From positions 1,590,640 through 1,654,639 of the forward strand of contig SCFE01000090.1 of NCBI GenBank assembly GCA_004352715.1: 64,000 nucleotides of DNA, given 5' to 3'. Source of the DNA: Hofstenia miamia (taxonomy: Eukaryota > Xenacoelomorpha > Acoela). Position 1 is the stretch's first letter. Every line of letters begins with the position of its first letter. Below, piece after piece: positions 33,641-46,576 of this stretch. The notes beneath the pieces were generated by a model. It was given only the letters and a program-made list of their open reading frames with translations. It did no database searches and was not told the DNA's origin. Made by a program: the position numbers and the translations under genes.

Positions 33641-34090
33641 CTATGACCAATCAGCACAAGATTTGCATTTGACATAAACTAGCTTCAGGCCGCGGGCACA
33701 CTTTTCACATGTAATCTTGTTACATTGAACGCATGGTGCAGTTTTGATTTTGAAATTTTCGGCTCTTTGCAGCAGATTCTATAGCATGGTGTACCTATGC
33801 AGAGTCTGGATTTGGGTTATGCAGTGTGTTTGTTTGCTCCTTTATTAGTTGTAAAATAAAACTTTCTTGAGATATTGGCATCCACGTATTTGTTGTAAAT
33901 TGTACAAGCATTTAGTGCACTGATATCAAGAATGTTTGCCCAATCTGTAAAAGGCCAGCGTCATGTCGGCGAATGAGTCGAATACAGCTTGAGCTTTGAT
34001 CGGAAGCATCAGCACCCACTTTATTCTACTGTAATGGTTGATTATTTCTGGCTTTTACTTCTTGGTCGTTTTAATTTTCAGGTTTGCATG
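33641..34090 (-). pseudogene. piggyBac-like transposase relic, C-terminal part
   Basis: Minus-strand blocks in two frames: KPEIINHYSRIK and GADASDQSSSCIRLIRRHDA, then WPFTDWANILDISALNACTI and YNKYVDANISRKFYF, then KIKTAPCVQCNKITCEKCAR and VKCKSCADWS before a stop at 33641. These correspond to the (G)VDxxDQ, W..x.F.N..D.A..NA..IY and C-terminal Cys-rich (CxxC-CxxC-CxxC) parts of piggyBac transposases. A frameshift separates the first two blocks. The third DDE residue region (DxxDQ) is visible; the N-terminal half is missing. Confidence 0.7.
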
Positions 34091-34748
34091 TCTTGTAGAC
34101 AAAAGACGTCCATCGACAATACTTACGAGCAAAAGCCAGTCGATCGGCTTTGTTTTTTTTGACAATAGTGGCTTTTTAACCGGAAGATGGGCTTTCAGGC
34201 TAAAATCTTGTAACAGCAGCCGTCTTACAGTTATAGCGCTCACAGAAGATGTAGTTAGTAATGCCGCTGCTATTTTGTTGGATGGTGTTGGTTGACTAAC
34301 CACCATTCGCTTAATCATACAATCCGTAGTCGCAGTTGATTTGCGTGGATGGCTAAATCTTCTCTTTGGGCCAAATGAACGTTTCACGGCAACGCTTCAA
34401 ACTTCTTGACTGACTATTCCTCAAGCGTTCACAATTTTCGATTTGTGTAAGGCCGACATTACAGTATGCTACAATTTGACCTCACTGGAAAGTTGAAGTT
34501 GCTTTACCATACTTGCAAGTGAAAATGGCACAATAACATGCACATGCACATTTGTGCTTTTATAGAATTGCAGCACTTCATTTGTGCGCATGCTGATTGG
34601 CTGACTCAAATGAATATTCACTGAGTGAGTCGCACTCATTTACTTGAATCAAGACTGTGTGTTTCTGGTTGTTTTTTAATTAGTAGTGTTGCGTTGAATA
34701 AAGTTTTTTTGCAGTTTTACACAATTGTTATACTTTTGGCCACCACTG
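34090..34748 (-). mobile_element. Tc1-like transposon relic, 5' end with TIR
   Basis: The end at 34748 reads (minus strand) CAGTGGTGGCCAAAAGTATA, the well-known Tc1-like terminal repeat, with TA at 34749-34750. ATG at 34510 opens MVKQLQLSSEVKL, then stops interrupt. KRSFGPKRRFSHPRKSTATT and DCMIKRMVVSQPTPSNKIAA, ALLTTSSVSAITVRRLLLQD and KPLLSKK follow, which is the paired-like DNA-binding domain of Tc1 transposases. The catalytic domain is absent; at about 34090-34140 the sequence changes into a piggyBac-like relic. Confidence 0.8.
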
Positions 34749-34750
34749 TA

Positions 34751-37526
34751 CATTAAACCCACATACTCATGAAGACTATGAATGTATAACAAAGACAATC
34801 GCTCTGGAAAAAGCTCCGATTGTCTTCCAGATTTTTTGGGGTTTATCATGCCTCCGATAAATTCTGCATTCTTCCACACAGAACACACTACATTTCTGAG
34901 CAAATTTGCAAGGTCTGCTGCCTCCCAAAGTGATCAGATTTATATTGTTGAAAATATATTCATCGTCTGTATATGTGGTCTCCGAAACAATAGTTTCATG
35001 GCGAATAATAGATTTCGCGGCTAAGCTTCTTTCGGTTTTGATTCTGAGCAGCCGGACAATCTTTTATCAAAAGGTAATGTATTGTTTCAAAGATCATAGC
35101 ATAAACACAAGAAACATTTTTTTGTTCAAGTAATTTATCTACTTTGCACTATTTCAAAGCTGGAAAGCCTTTGAGAAAAATAAGTAAATTTATATACTGT
35201 TTGCCTATATAAATAAATATATTAAAATTTTTTTTCAAAATTTACTAAGTGTTATATGATCGATTTTAGTTAAATATTAGTTAAATTAAGACTTGATTAT
35301 AGAGGAGAAATATCTTTAATCATGCTCAAATTACTTTACCAAAATTATCTTCCCTATATTTAATAAAAATTTGTTGAAAATGTTATTGATATTAAAAAAA
35401 TGCACGGTCAGATATTGCTGCAGAAACACGAATAAAGATATAAATGAGAAACATCTTCAATTTTTCTTAATAGTTTCCAATGTGAAAGTTTCTATTACTT
35501 GGAAATAATTTGGTAATAAATATTGATTTGAGCGATTGCGGTTGCATCAAAATCCTTAATTTGTCCAAAAGTTTGATTGTGTTGTCCATTTATAACAGAT
35601 AATGATTGAGTAAAAGATCATTTTTGTCGTGTATAAGATCTGGAATGAAACACAGAATGAGTTTTACTACATTTTTGACGACTAATGAAAACACCATTTG
35701 GATAAAAAAGAATAAATGAAATCCCTAAAGTCATTAAACGCTCAAGAAAATGATTAAATTTTAAATATAATATCATTCTGTAAACAGTGCTCTTTAGTGG
35801 GTTGTTCAAGTTAATATTTTATAACATCATTGTCAGTCAGTTCAGGTCGTCTTAAATTAGCGCTCAATACATGTCTTGATGTGGTTCTTTGTTCCAGTAA
35901 TGGCATTTTGCTTTTTGATTGGCTGATTCAAAGGCTAATGTTGACGTTGCCCATTTAATATTCTAGGCGGGCTGAATATTGTCGGTTTATGACAATCAAC
36001 AAAGTTTGAATTAATATATTCGGATACTGTCAGAGCAAGGGTGTTTGCGAGATACGAGACTGAAATTAGCTTTGATTTATGAATTTCCAGGCAAAGATTT
36101 GTTTAGATAAGCACTCATCTAACCCTAACCCAAGCCCTAATATTTTTTCAAAAGAGCACCAATAATTGATCTGCAACCTCCTATCAAGACCTGATGCATA
36201 TAATAAATAACAAACGTCAATGGTAACTCAAACACGTGTCCAGACAGGCTTTAACCTTGAATGTCATAAACAGGCATTCCATTTTCCACAGCCTCAATTG
36301 AATTTAGCAAAAAATAAATCACCTTTTCTTAAAACAAAGAATACATGAGTAGGGTATAAAACTCTGTGAGGAATTATGGGGGGAAACTTCCACCTCATGA
36401 GCAATGTATTTTGAAGCAAGATCATGGTTGTGATAATATATCATAAGAAGTATTTTCCATATTCTTAAATGTGATCGCGAAAAGAAACTGATTAAAATGA
36501 TTTCGTTTGCATCTTCATTGAATATCACTGCAGTATGCTCATTCGAGTATCACCCCAATCTTCATTAGATTCGGTGCCGGAAGCAAGCTAATTACACGGA
36601 GTTGTATGAGGTTGTTTACAATTTGAAATAGCATGTTAATAAATTTTTGGATTTTAAACTTTTATGCATATAAAATAATTTGCGAACAATTTCTTAGTGA
36701 ACGTAATCTGGAAATTAATGTTAAACGTGATTCACAATAATCATTCACAATTCGTTTAAACTTCTTTAGTCCAGCCAAAGTTGTGTGAATTGTTGCGTTT
36801 CAATAAGGAAAAAAAATCCGGTCTCTTGACGGTTATCATAACTAAAAATTTTGCATTTATTGGAAATACGTTCCGTAAAGTTTAAATAAAAAGGTATGTT
36901 GTCGCCCTCTAGTTGATTTAAAACTAGTTAGGAGTAAATTGTTTCAAAAACCTTGTTTGCCGTGTTAAAACAAAAATCAATTGTGGATGAATCTAAACCT
37001 ATTTTGCTCACACACTTCTAAATTTTGAACAAACATGAGAACTCGATTCTTCCACGCGTTCAATGTAGTTCACTTCAGAATGATAATTAAATAAATTCCA
37101 AGCAATCGCAATGTTTATACTCTGCAGAGTGTGTAAAACGAAAAAAAGAATAAATTACCTAAATTGCCTAAGTTAGATTTGTGTAACACATAATTTAGTC
37201 CATAATTGCTATAAATGTTTTATTACAACCACTACATGTGTTGTTTAGAGACTAACTTAACTCTCACTGTATGAAATACAAGTAAAACAATATAAGAGGG
37301 CCACTATGTTTCCATGACAAATCTATAAAATTAATCTATATTTATTTTCAATCAACTGTACAATATAAGCTTAGCTTCAAATGAACTTTACAATAATTAC
37401 ATCTTAGTTGCAAAATCAACATTGGACCTTAGTTAAGATAACAATTGAGGTTTAATATAGAACAATAGGGCATCTGGAATTGCTGAGTCTGGATGTTGGT
37501 ATTTAAATAATTTTTAAGAATATCTT
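34751..37526. other. AT-rich region, no gene recognised
   Basis: 34.78-35.03 kb is open on both strands and somewhat GC-richer, possibly further transposon debris beyond the Tc1-like end. A CTAACCCTAACCC at 36118 is the only telomere-like stretch. Otherwise nothing. Confidence 0.5.
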
Positions 37527-38271
37527 TTAAACATGTAAAGAGTTCATTTCAAATGAATTAAATAAAAATACGGCTTCGAGTTCACAGTCCTCCACAACGG
37601 TACCCAACACACAGGCAGCATTGCCCATCTGGATGGCGATTGAAATGCGCTGTCTCAAAAAAGCGGAAGCTCTTGGTTCATTGGTTTCCTCGACGAGTCG
37701 CTTTCCAAGCGTTTTAAGGAATTGCATTGTTGATGGTCCACAGTTTCCTTGTGTGCCAAAAGCGATCGGTTGAAACATGTAGCCCCTTTCCACAAGTTGA
37801 GAATATTTGGATGATTTTCTCATTTTTGCTCGCTCTAGTGGGTCATCCATTGTCAAATTTGTGGGCGCGAGGGTATCAATGACAGTTGCATCCCACAGTA
37901 ATGACATTCCACGATTCCACGGAGTTATTGTGGCCCCATCAGGTCTCTTGCCGTCAGTACGAGAGAGTCCGGCTGGCTCTAGACGAGATGGTATCTTTAG
38001 GGTACCCAGTGACTGTTTAACGAGCTGGTTCAAATGAGCGTGCCTGGCATGGCGGCCAGCGCTTTTCTTACAGGCCAGACCGTGTAGACCAAATTCGTCA
38101 ACATACTGACCACATATACACTGGTGTGGTTCGCACAGGCGCAATCCCAGCCGTGTACCGATTGCAATACGAACTTGTGGATCTGTTAACTTTAATCCCA
38201 GGGGAACTGATGGCAATGCATTCAACCAAGCACCGGAGTACTTGTCTGAAAAAGCAGCTAGACGCTTGTTT
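37527..38271 (-). CDS. Retroelement C-terminus: CxC-H-C finger plus restriction-like nuclease signature
   Basis: An open minus-strand frame runs out of the 1000-N gap: DKYSGAWLNALPSVPLGLKL, then RIAIGTRLGLRLCEPHQCIC, GQYVDEFGLHGLACKKSAGR and H-rich sequence, to a stop at 37527. The C-x-C-x9-H-x3-C pattern looks like the finger that precedes the nuclease in site-specific non-LTR elements. It is followed about 40 residues later by KRPDGATITPWNRGMSLLWD, a PD-x14-16-D arrangement like the PD-(D/E)xK restriction-like endonuclease. The remainder, SAFLRQRISIAIQMGNAACV, is a helical tail. No internal stop over about 245 codons. The RT itself would be in the gap. Family name not certain; an R2/CRE-type or other RT-linked nuclease is my best reading. 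Confidence 0.65.
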
Positions 38272-39271
38272 NNNNNNNNNNNNNNNNNNNNNNNNNNNNN
38301 NNNNNNNNNNNNNNNNNNNNNNNNNNNNNNNNNNNNNNNNNNNNNNNNNNNNNNNNNNNNNNNNNNNNNNNNNNNNNNNNNNNNNNNNNNNNNNNNNNNN
38401 NNNNNNNNNNNNNNNNNNNNNNNNNNNNNNNNNNNNNNNNNNNNNNNNNNNNNNNNNNNNNNNNNNNNNNNNNNNNNNNNNNNNNNNNNNNNNNNNNNNN
38501 NNNNNNNNNNNNNNNNNNNNNNNNNNNNNNNNNNNNNNNNNNNNNNNNNNNNNNNNNNNNNNNNNNNNNNNNNNNNNNNNNNNNNNNNNNNNNNNNNNNN
38601 NNNNNNNNNNNNNNNNNNNNNNNNNNNNNNNNNNNNNNNNNNNNNNNNNNNNNNNNNNNNNNNNNNNNNNNNNNNNNNNNNNNNNNNNNNNNNNNNNNNN
38701 NNNNNNNNNNNNNNNNNNNNNNNNNNNNNNNNNNNNNNNNNNNNNNNNNNNNNNNNNNNNNNNNNNNNNNNNNNNNNNNNNNNNNNNNNNNNNNNNNNNN
38801 NNNNNNNNNNNNNNNNNNNNNNNNNNNNNNNNNNNNNNNNNNNNNNNNNNNNNNNNNNNNNNNNNNNNNNNNNNNNNNNNNNNNNNNNNNNNNNNNNNNN
38901 NNNNNNNNNNNNNNNNNNNNNNNNNNNNNNNNNNNNNNNNNNNNNNNNNNNNNNNNNNNNNNNNNNNNNNNNNNNNNNNNNNNNNNNNNNNNNNNNNNNN
39001 NNNNNNNNNNNNNNNNNNNNNNNNNNNNNNNNNNNNNNNNNNNNNNNNNNNNNNNNNNNNNNNNNNNNNNNNNNNNNNNNNNNNNNNNNNNNNNNNNNNN
39101 NNNNNNNNNNNNNNNNNNNNNNNNNNNNNNNNNNNNNNNNNNNNNNNNNNNNNNNNNNNNNNNNNNNNNNNNNNNNNNNNNNNNNNNNNNNNNNNNNNNN
39201 NNNNNNNNNNNNNNNNNNNNNNNNNNNNNNNNNNNNNNNNNNNNNNNNNNNNNNNNNNNNNNNNNNNNNNN
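38272..39271. other. Assembly gap, exactly 1000 N
   Basis: A placeholder-sized gap that cuts the retroelement ORF ending at 38271. A second 1000-N gap is at 13334-14333, and a 708-N gap at 18724-19431. Confidence 1.
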
Positions 39272-40284
39272 GACCCTAGAATCGATCCCATGATGGATTC
39301 CAGCCACTACTAAACACAACTTGCCTAGCTGCACATTTAGTTAAATAATCAAACCAGATAAAGTAGAAATGAAAATTAAATAAACTCCGAAGAATTTATT
39401 GTTCATCAAAATTATGGTTGAATCAAAGCTATTTATAAAATTTCTACAAAAAGTACCTGCCGATTTTAAAATTCAAATGATTCGTCTGCCAATATGGCTG
39501 TTCATACGTAAGCATTAGTTTGCTCAATTTAATTTGTCAATTACCTCTTGATCGGCTAACAAGTTTCTTATTTTGACCAATATTAAATCTTAGTTGCATT
39601 TTACAAAAATAAACTAAAGTTCATTAACTAAATTTTTTACAATTAATTTCAATTGATAATCATTCAACGTTATTCAGCTTTTAGTTGCCTTTTTGGATGA
39701 TGCTACATTAAGCATTTCTTCTACTTGATCTGCAGGGCTAAGCAATATTTAATTGATATTGAAATAATTGTAAATTGATTAATCTATTAGAAGAAAAATT
39801 ACCAATAATTTGCAATTATTTAAGTTAGACTAAAAACATTCTCATGGGCATTTACAGCTGAGAATCTTGCTGAAACATATAATCAAGCCCTGATTCAAGA
39901 ATTATTATTGTCCTGTATAGTAAATTGAAATAGTATTGCCTGTTGCAAATGTACTGCACAATTTGTTGGTCCAAAAAATACACTATGCTCCAACCACTGA
40001 ATTCATTTCTTATATATTGAAGGTATAACATCAACCTTATTTCATACCATTGTTATTATCTTCTGTCAAACACTTAATATTGTGATGCCAAGCCTAAATA
40101 AATTAGACAATGATTACAGCTTTTACATAAGGTATCTAAAGCAGAACCAAATTTGCTCTTAGTGGTTACGATTACTGGTAACATTTAACTTATATTTTTC
40201 TAGAAAAATTTCTTCTTTGTGCTAACAGAATTATGAAGCAAACTTAACCTTGGTTACTATCTCATAATGAAGATTTATTGATAT

Positions 40285-40900
40285 TTTAAGACATGGATAT
40301 GCATTTGCTTTAAGAAAAAATGCATGCATCATTTAAAATACATATTTTTATAATTATTTACCTTTAAAACTGTAAAAAAAATGTGTGGACAGTGTATTAG
40401 GAGATACACCACATTACAAAACACAATTTACAAATAAATGAGTGATAATTTTAACTCTAATCACTCTTTTGCCTATCAACAATGATGAGAAAAGTTGTGG
40501 TTGAAAAATCTACAAAATTGTCTAAGGGCAGAATGTGTGGACAATTACCAAAGTTAACAGGAAAAAACAGCAAAAGATCTGCATCTGATGTGAAATTTTT
40601 GTTAAAGACCAATTAGAAGTTACCATGCCTTGTACTAGTTGGTGAACTTAACTCAGTTTCAGAAGAATGTCATCATGTACAATGCATATCTCTTTATGAG
40701 TTGCCAGTTGATGAATGGACTACAATTCACAATGCATGTCAAATTCAGGCAAATTACAGCCCTGTGGTAAAAAAGATTTTCCAAAATATAAATTGATTTT
40801 TCTTCCCAAATATTATGCACATTGAGCTGGAACACAGTTTAAAATGTTAATTAGACTTAAAGTTCTTCAATGCCTGAATAAACCTCCAAATATTTCAGTT
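40285..40900 (+). repeat. Diverged dispersed repeat, copy 1 (coding-like)
   Basis: This region matches the reverse complement of 61105-61590 over several hundred bases. Shared blocks include GGCAGAATGTGTG, ACAGGAAAAAACAGCAAAAGA, TCTCTTTATGAGTTGCCA and a stretch ending AATAAAC. Copy 1 has about 150 extra bases at 40372-40526. Translation gives LVGELNSVSEECHHVQCISL then YELPVDEWTTIHNACQIQAN, YSPVVKKIFQNIN*FFFPN. The same frame in copy 2 is better preserved, so both descend from a protein-coding unit. Confidence 0.75.
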
Positions 40901-41654
40901 ATAATCCAAGTACTGTTTTAAACTTTAGTGTGCAATTTTATTTTAGAAGGTGCAAATATATAATCCTTGCTGGGTTTATTTTTCTCATTGCATATATTTT
41001 ACATAAATTTTACATTTTTTTTAGCTAAAGCTATGAAAAAGATGAGATGATTTTACTAGGTAATATAACATGATTGAGGAATACTTTGGATAGGCTTGAT
41101 TTTAACCAGCAAAAGCCATGTCAGAAATTGACAGATGTAATCCCATGTTTAAGTTACCTCAATATATGCATTGATGTGGTACACAAATATTTTGTGTCTT
41201 AGAAATATATGCATAAGTTCATTGTTGTAACTAAAACAATGTGTTTTAATGCAATTGTCAGTCCTTGCAGAAAGTTTAATTGCAGAAGTTGGTTTCTTTT
41301 TTATTGGGTAAGTCATTTTTATGTTTTAAAATTTGAAATTCTCTTTTTCTGTGAAACTTTTACAACTGGTGAAATTATTTAATGTCTTGTTCAATGCATT
41401 AAAATTTCCTAGAACATATGTTTACAGATATATTTTATAGTAATTATTAGTTATTTAAGCACCTTCTCCATGTGGAAAAGTGGAAATTGAAAATTGTTTA
41501 TGCTTTCAATTAATGTTATTTCTCTTAGAGGGTACAATGCCTTTAAACCACATTTGTTACAGCATTTTGATCATTTTTATAATTCTATCATATTTGCACA
41601 CATAACACATAGTGCAAATACAATAGAAATTTAGATATAATCAAACCTTCATAC

Positions 41655-42177
41655 AAAAGAGAGATATGGTTAATGCCCATGTTACAAGGGTTAGTTTTAA
41701 AGTGAACAATCACATTTCATAATAGTAATTAAATTTATAACACATAGCAGGGCTTTCTATTGTGTCAATCATTTTTCATGAAATACAAAATATACACTAT
41801 TATAAAACACATAAAGCCTTTAACAGTTAATTCAATTACAATGGTATATAGGATATATAAAAAACCATCATGTAAAGAGTTACAAATTTAATAATTACAA
41901 TAAAANNNNNNNNNNNNNNNNNNNNNAAAAGAGAGATATGGTTAATGCCCATGTTACAAGGGTTAGTTTTAAAGTGAACAATCACATTTCATAATAGTAA
42001 TTAAATTTATAACACATAGCAGGGCTTTCTATTGTGTCAATCATTTTTCATGAAATACAAAATATACACTATTATAAAACACATAAAGCCTTTAACAGTT
42101 AATTCAATTACAATGGTATATAGGATATATAAAAAACCATCATGTAAAGAGTTACAAATTTAATAATTACAATAAAA
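41655..42177. repeat. 251-base repeat on both sides of a 21-N gap
   Basis: Bases 41655-41905 equal 41927-42177 with Ns at 41906-41926. This is an unmerged contig overlap. The sequence is AT-rich with no gene. Confidence 0.9.
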
Positions 42178-44295
42178 TGTGGGTGTAGATCTGATCACTA
42201 TATCCAGTAACATGCTAATAATTCACTAACACAACAAAAACCTGTTAGAATGCCAACTATTCATTGCAAAAAGAAAAATTTACAGTATATTTTGACATGG
42301 AATTGTATATTTAATGAACAAATGTTCAACTAGCACTATCATCACAATCAATTGTTGTGAAAAAAATGAACTCTATATGAATATTAAGTGGATAAACTTG
42401 AATGAAATGACAGTAAAACAAAAAGAATTTATCTAGTTGGTCTATTATCAATGCTTTAATACAACTGAATTTAAGAAACAACATAAAAAATATCCTTATG
42501 AACAATATGGGTGGACATTTGTTTAATTTTTTCCAATATGTGATAATTGATAAAAAAGAAGCAAAAATTCCCAAGTAAAACATAAACATTATTCAATTTT
42601 TATGAAGTTCAGAGATTTTTGAATTTATTCAATAACATAAATCTTGTTATATCTTCAATAAATTACTAGTATACAAACTTTGATAAATTATTTCTAATAT
42701 CATATCAAATAAAAATTTCTACTACATTAAGCAAGTACTATACAAATTTAATTTGGTGAAAAATGCCATATTCTAGTTTCCATGGAGATTATAATCACTA
42801 AACAACACAGCTCATCAATGAAAATGGAATGGTGAATTAACTAATACAAAAAGAAAATCAAGAAGAAATATTGAACTAATAAACAATGAAATGATATTGT
42901 ATTTTTAAAGATAGGTGAATAGTTTGTTTACAAAGTGTAAATAGGTCTTTGTTCTAGTCATGCTCTGGCTATTCATTTTAATAAATTGGATGATGATGTT
43001 TTGTATTAGAAAACCTATTTCTTTCAATATCACATTTAAGAAAAGATCAAAATCATAATTATTCTGGTGAATTATAATAAAAGCTTGGTCAATATCTATC
43101 CATGTCTTATTCTCAGCTAAGAAATTGATGCTTTGATTTTGCTGTTTTTTATTATACAGGTACATTTATTATTGAATTTTACTTAATATGCATTTAAATT
43201 TGGGTTTTTATTCAACACTCACGATTTGTATAGCATTTCTTGGATGAATTTATTCTGTGAAGACTTATTAAGTTTCCTATTTTCACTCAGTAATTGAAAA
43301 GTTTTTAAGAGATTTTATCCTTTTATGTTTTCTTGAGTAACATGACATTAAATAATACTTGTCTAAGTCAATTAATGCTAATTTGACATGTTGAATTCAT
43401 ATATTACCATGGAGTTATAGTCAGCAATCTAAATCAATATACAATTTAACACTGTTCATATGCATGATATTATTAATCAAATATGTATTCAATTTTCAAG
43501 TCATAGTAGAGTTTATTCCATGGTTAAGCAATTTTATAGTTTTTTGTTAGCTTTATAAAACAAATTAAATTTTGTACATAGGCTAGCTAAGCAATAGAAA
43601 TGCATAGAATTTTTTATGAATAAGAAAATCATTAGTCAACAATGTATTATCACAAAGCACAGTGTAAACCCCCAGCTAACAATGTCATGTATATCAACAA
43701 ATAAGTCAAACTAAATCAGCCACTCATAAAAATGTCACAAAACTATTAAGTATATGAATCACTGTAAAATAAATTGGCCCCCATAAATATCACAAACATT
43801 AAAGAATATGTCAGTAATTACATCACTGCTAGATGGCAACACCCCTCAATATCCATGAATCAGCTATTATATCATTTTGTATATCCCCCCTGCCCCTGTG
43901 TGGAACAATCAGATTTGTGGACAGGTGCATAATCATTTCCAGTACCCCCATGGTGATACTCATCACACTTGTGAGGTGGGGTGTAGATGAAATTTCACAC
44001 CAATGCGTATCATGGCAGTTTATAGGGCTAATACTGTAACTCTAATCCCAATAATAGGGTGTTTTGATTGTTTTTCAAATACAAAGAAGATGACTCAGTA
44101 TCTATTCTTTATTAGCAATCATAGCCAATGGCATACACTTCGAAAGTCAGGCATGATTATTGCTATTATAACTGCTTCTCCATTCCCTTCCTCTGCATCA
44201 AACTGATTTCCTAAATGAACATTCATATTGGTTCTTCAACCGAATATGGAGTAAGGTGGTTAGAAATGATTTTGATTGGCACTGAGACTTAAATG

Positions 44296-44297
<2 letters not shown>

Positions 44298-44342
<45 letters not shown>
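44298..44342. repeat. (AT)n microsatellite
   Basis: About 22 uninterrupted AT units. Confidence 0.9.
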
Positions 44343-44347
<5 letters not shown>

Positions 44348-46576
44348 TTAAAAATTTGGTGAAAGATAAGTAAGCAGACATAGTTAGCATAAATATGTGC
44401 CTACACATGATCTTTCTTGTTGAGTAGCATGAGGCCCAATGGGAATCCCCAAAGAAATTTTCATTGGATAGAGATCAAAATTCTGCTGCATTGACAAGTC
44501 TACAAATAATAAATGATGGTTTATAGTAAAGGCAGATTGTAAAATATCATATACGTGGAGTAACTCTTCCAAAAAAACTACTCAACTTAAAAAAACTGTA
44601 ATTCTCTTGCTAAATATATTTAAACCACAAAAGGAATGAAGCTGAAATTTTCAGGATAGTGTTATTTTATTGAAATCCTCCTATGGTGTAAATATGGACA
44701 AAATCTGAGATGTGACCCATGGAACCATTAGGTGATTTCACTTGGAATGAACCTAAAATGTGTTTAAAAATATATTATAAAACTTTATTATCAACTAAGA
44801 TTAGTTTGTATTATGCAACCAAGAAATATCAGTGTAATTGATTAGAATTAGTATTTGTCGATCCTATTAATTTGGCAAAACGAAGGGGGTGAATTCGCTT
44901 CCATTATTTTTAGCCATCTTGGCAGACAAACAATTCAAAATTTGAAATTGACAGGTACTTTTTCGAGAAAAATTCATTGTAACAATTGATAAAGAAATTT
45001 CTTCGGAATTCTTATACTTGTTTCTTGTTATGGTTTGATTATTTAATACAATGTTCAGCTAAACGATTGGTGTTTAGTAGTAGCGAGGATCCCATCACGG
45101 TAATGATTATAGGTTCCTTGTGCCGAGCCATGAGCCTGCAGTTATGCTAGGACTACAGTTAGTAGTTTTTATTTCCGTTTAGCTGACTATCAATCGTTTT
45201 CTTACATGTAGCAACGATAAATAACTCTAAATAAGGCTAGTAAGCCAAACGTAAGAATTTATATCTACATTTTTTCAGATCCAAATTAATGACTATATTT
45301 CGGTAATGGCTAAATACAATATTAATTAAGCAGCTAGTAACAATCAAGATTGCAAGTATATAGTATACTTTACAAATTGAGACTAAGTCGAGTTGTGTCA
45401 AGTTTTGAGTAAGCACCGAGCTAGGATAGGGTACACATAAGTTACGTCGCTGAGCTGAGAGGTGGAACTCATTCAACTGGAGCATAGAAGAGTGGTTGTT
45501 ACTGGATGTGGAGATTCGCCTCGGGCGGATGCCCAATCACCAACAACTGGAAATGATGCTGCAAAGCTTCGCCACCTAAATAGTGTTCATTATACCATGT
45601 ATCAATTACAGTTAATGGAATTAATATTGTAAAAGTCAAGCAGTATAAGAGTGGTAGAGGATGTTACAAAAGCCCTCAAAATACCCATTAAAAATAAATT
45701 TGAAGAAAGGTTCTTTATGGATGGTCTATGCACATAGCTGAAGCCCTTCTTGCTCCAAGCATAAAAAAGACACAAACTGTTTATTTGATAGATGAATGCA
45801 ATAAAATGGTGCCATGTATTTTTTAAGTAAATTAGGAAATGAACTTGAAATAGGCTCACCTGATGATGTGGGAAATAATAATAAAAACAACATAAATGAT
45901 GATGATACAAATGCTGAAATTTTAGAACCAATCCCTGAATAGAAGAAAAATATTAGAATAAATAAATAATATGTAGCAGCTCAACTATTCAAATTAATTT
46001 TAAACCCGAAGTCAAAATGTATTTAAGCAAAAAAATTTTAAAAGCAGATTGTGTGACTTAAAACTTTCATGCATGACAACTATGACTTTTGTAAAGCACA
46101 CATTGGTTATTAATATTAGATGTGAACTGTTATTGCTCTTTGTTTTTAATCTCACGTTAACTTAAAAATTCATATTTTAAAACATTATAAAGCAATATAA
46201 AAATATTAAATATATAAATTATATATATAAATGTATATGCGAATTAACTTTCTGTTGGTAGGTTTAAATCATTTGTTGTCACGAAATCTCAGAAATATAT
46301 TTCTAAAAATTTCTAGGATTCAGAAAATCCACTATTATGAAAGATTTGTTTACAGATTTTTTAATGCATTCTAAACTCATATTGTCATTTCATATCTCAT
46401 TGCGTTAAATTGTGTTAAATTTTTTGAATTATAACAGTTCAAATATTTTAAATTATGTTAGGATTTATTAAAAGATGGACGCGGGTGTGGTGCAGTGCGA
46501 GTACTGAATTTCAAATGCCATTCGGGTTGCGGTGGGGGAGACATTTCTATTTTGTTACATGTGTAATACTAAACTA

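Larger units (their letters stand above)
39272..46574. other. Long AT-rich region, no host gene recognised
   Basis: Holds the diverged repeat (40285-40900), the 251-base gap overlap and an (AT)n run. At 44.9 kb the minus strand has CCAAGATGGCTAAAAATAATGG, a start-like context with only a 16-codon frame. 45.04-45.54 kb is slightly GC-richer and partly open on the minus strand, but no product is recognised. Confidence 0.5.

Noticed and set aside
36118-36142. CTAACCCTAACCC resembling telomere repeats
   Set aside because: Only two units and then it degrades; far too short to call an interstitial telomere. A similar single AACCCTAACC at 3297 shows it can occur by chance.
42905-43165. 86-codon minus-strand ORF in the AT-rich region
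   Set aside because: Composition (Asn, Ile, Phe, Lys, Tyr) is what random AT-rich DNA gives; no splice sites or family features.
44880-44970. Start-codon context CCAAGATGGCTAAAAATAATGG on the minus strand
   Set aside because: The frame closes after 16 codons and no donor site follows; CAAGATGGC can also be a protein-binding motif.
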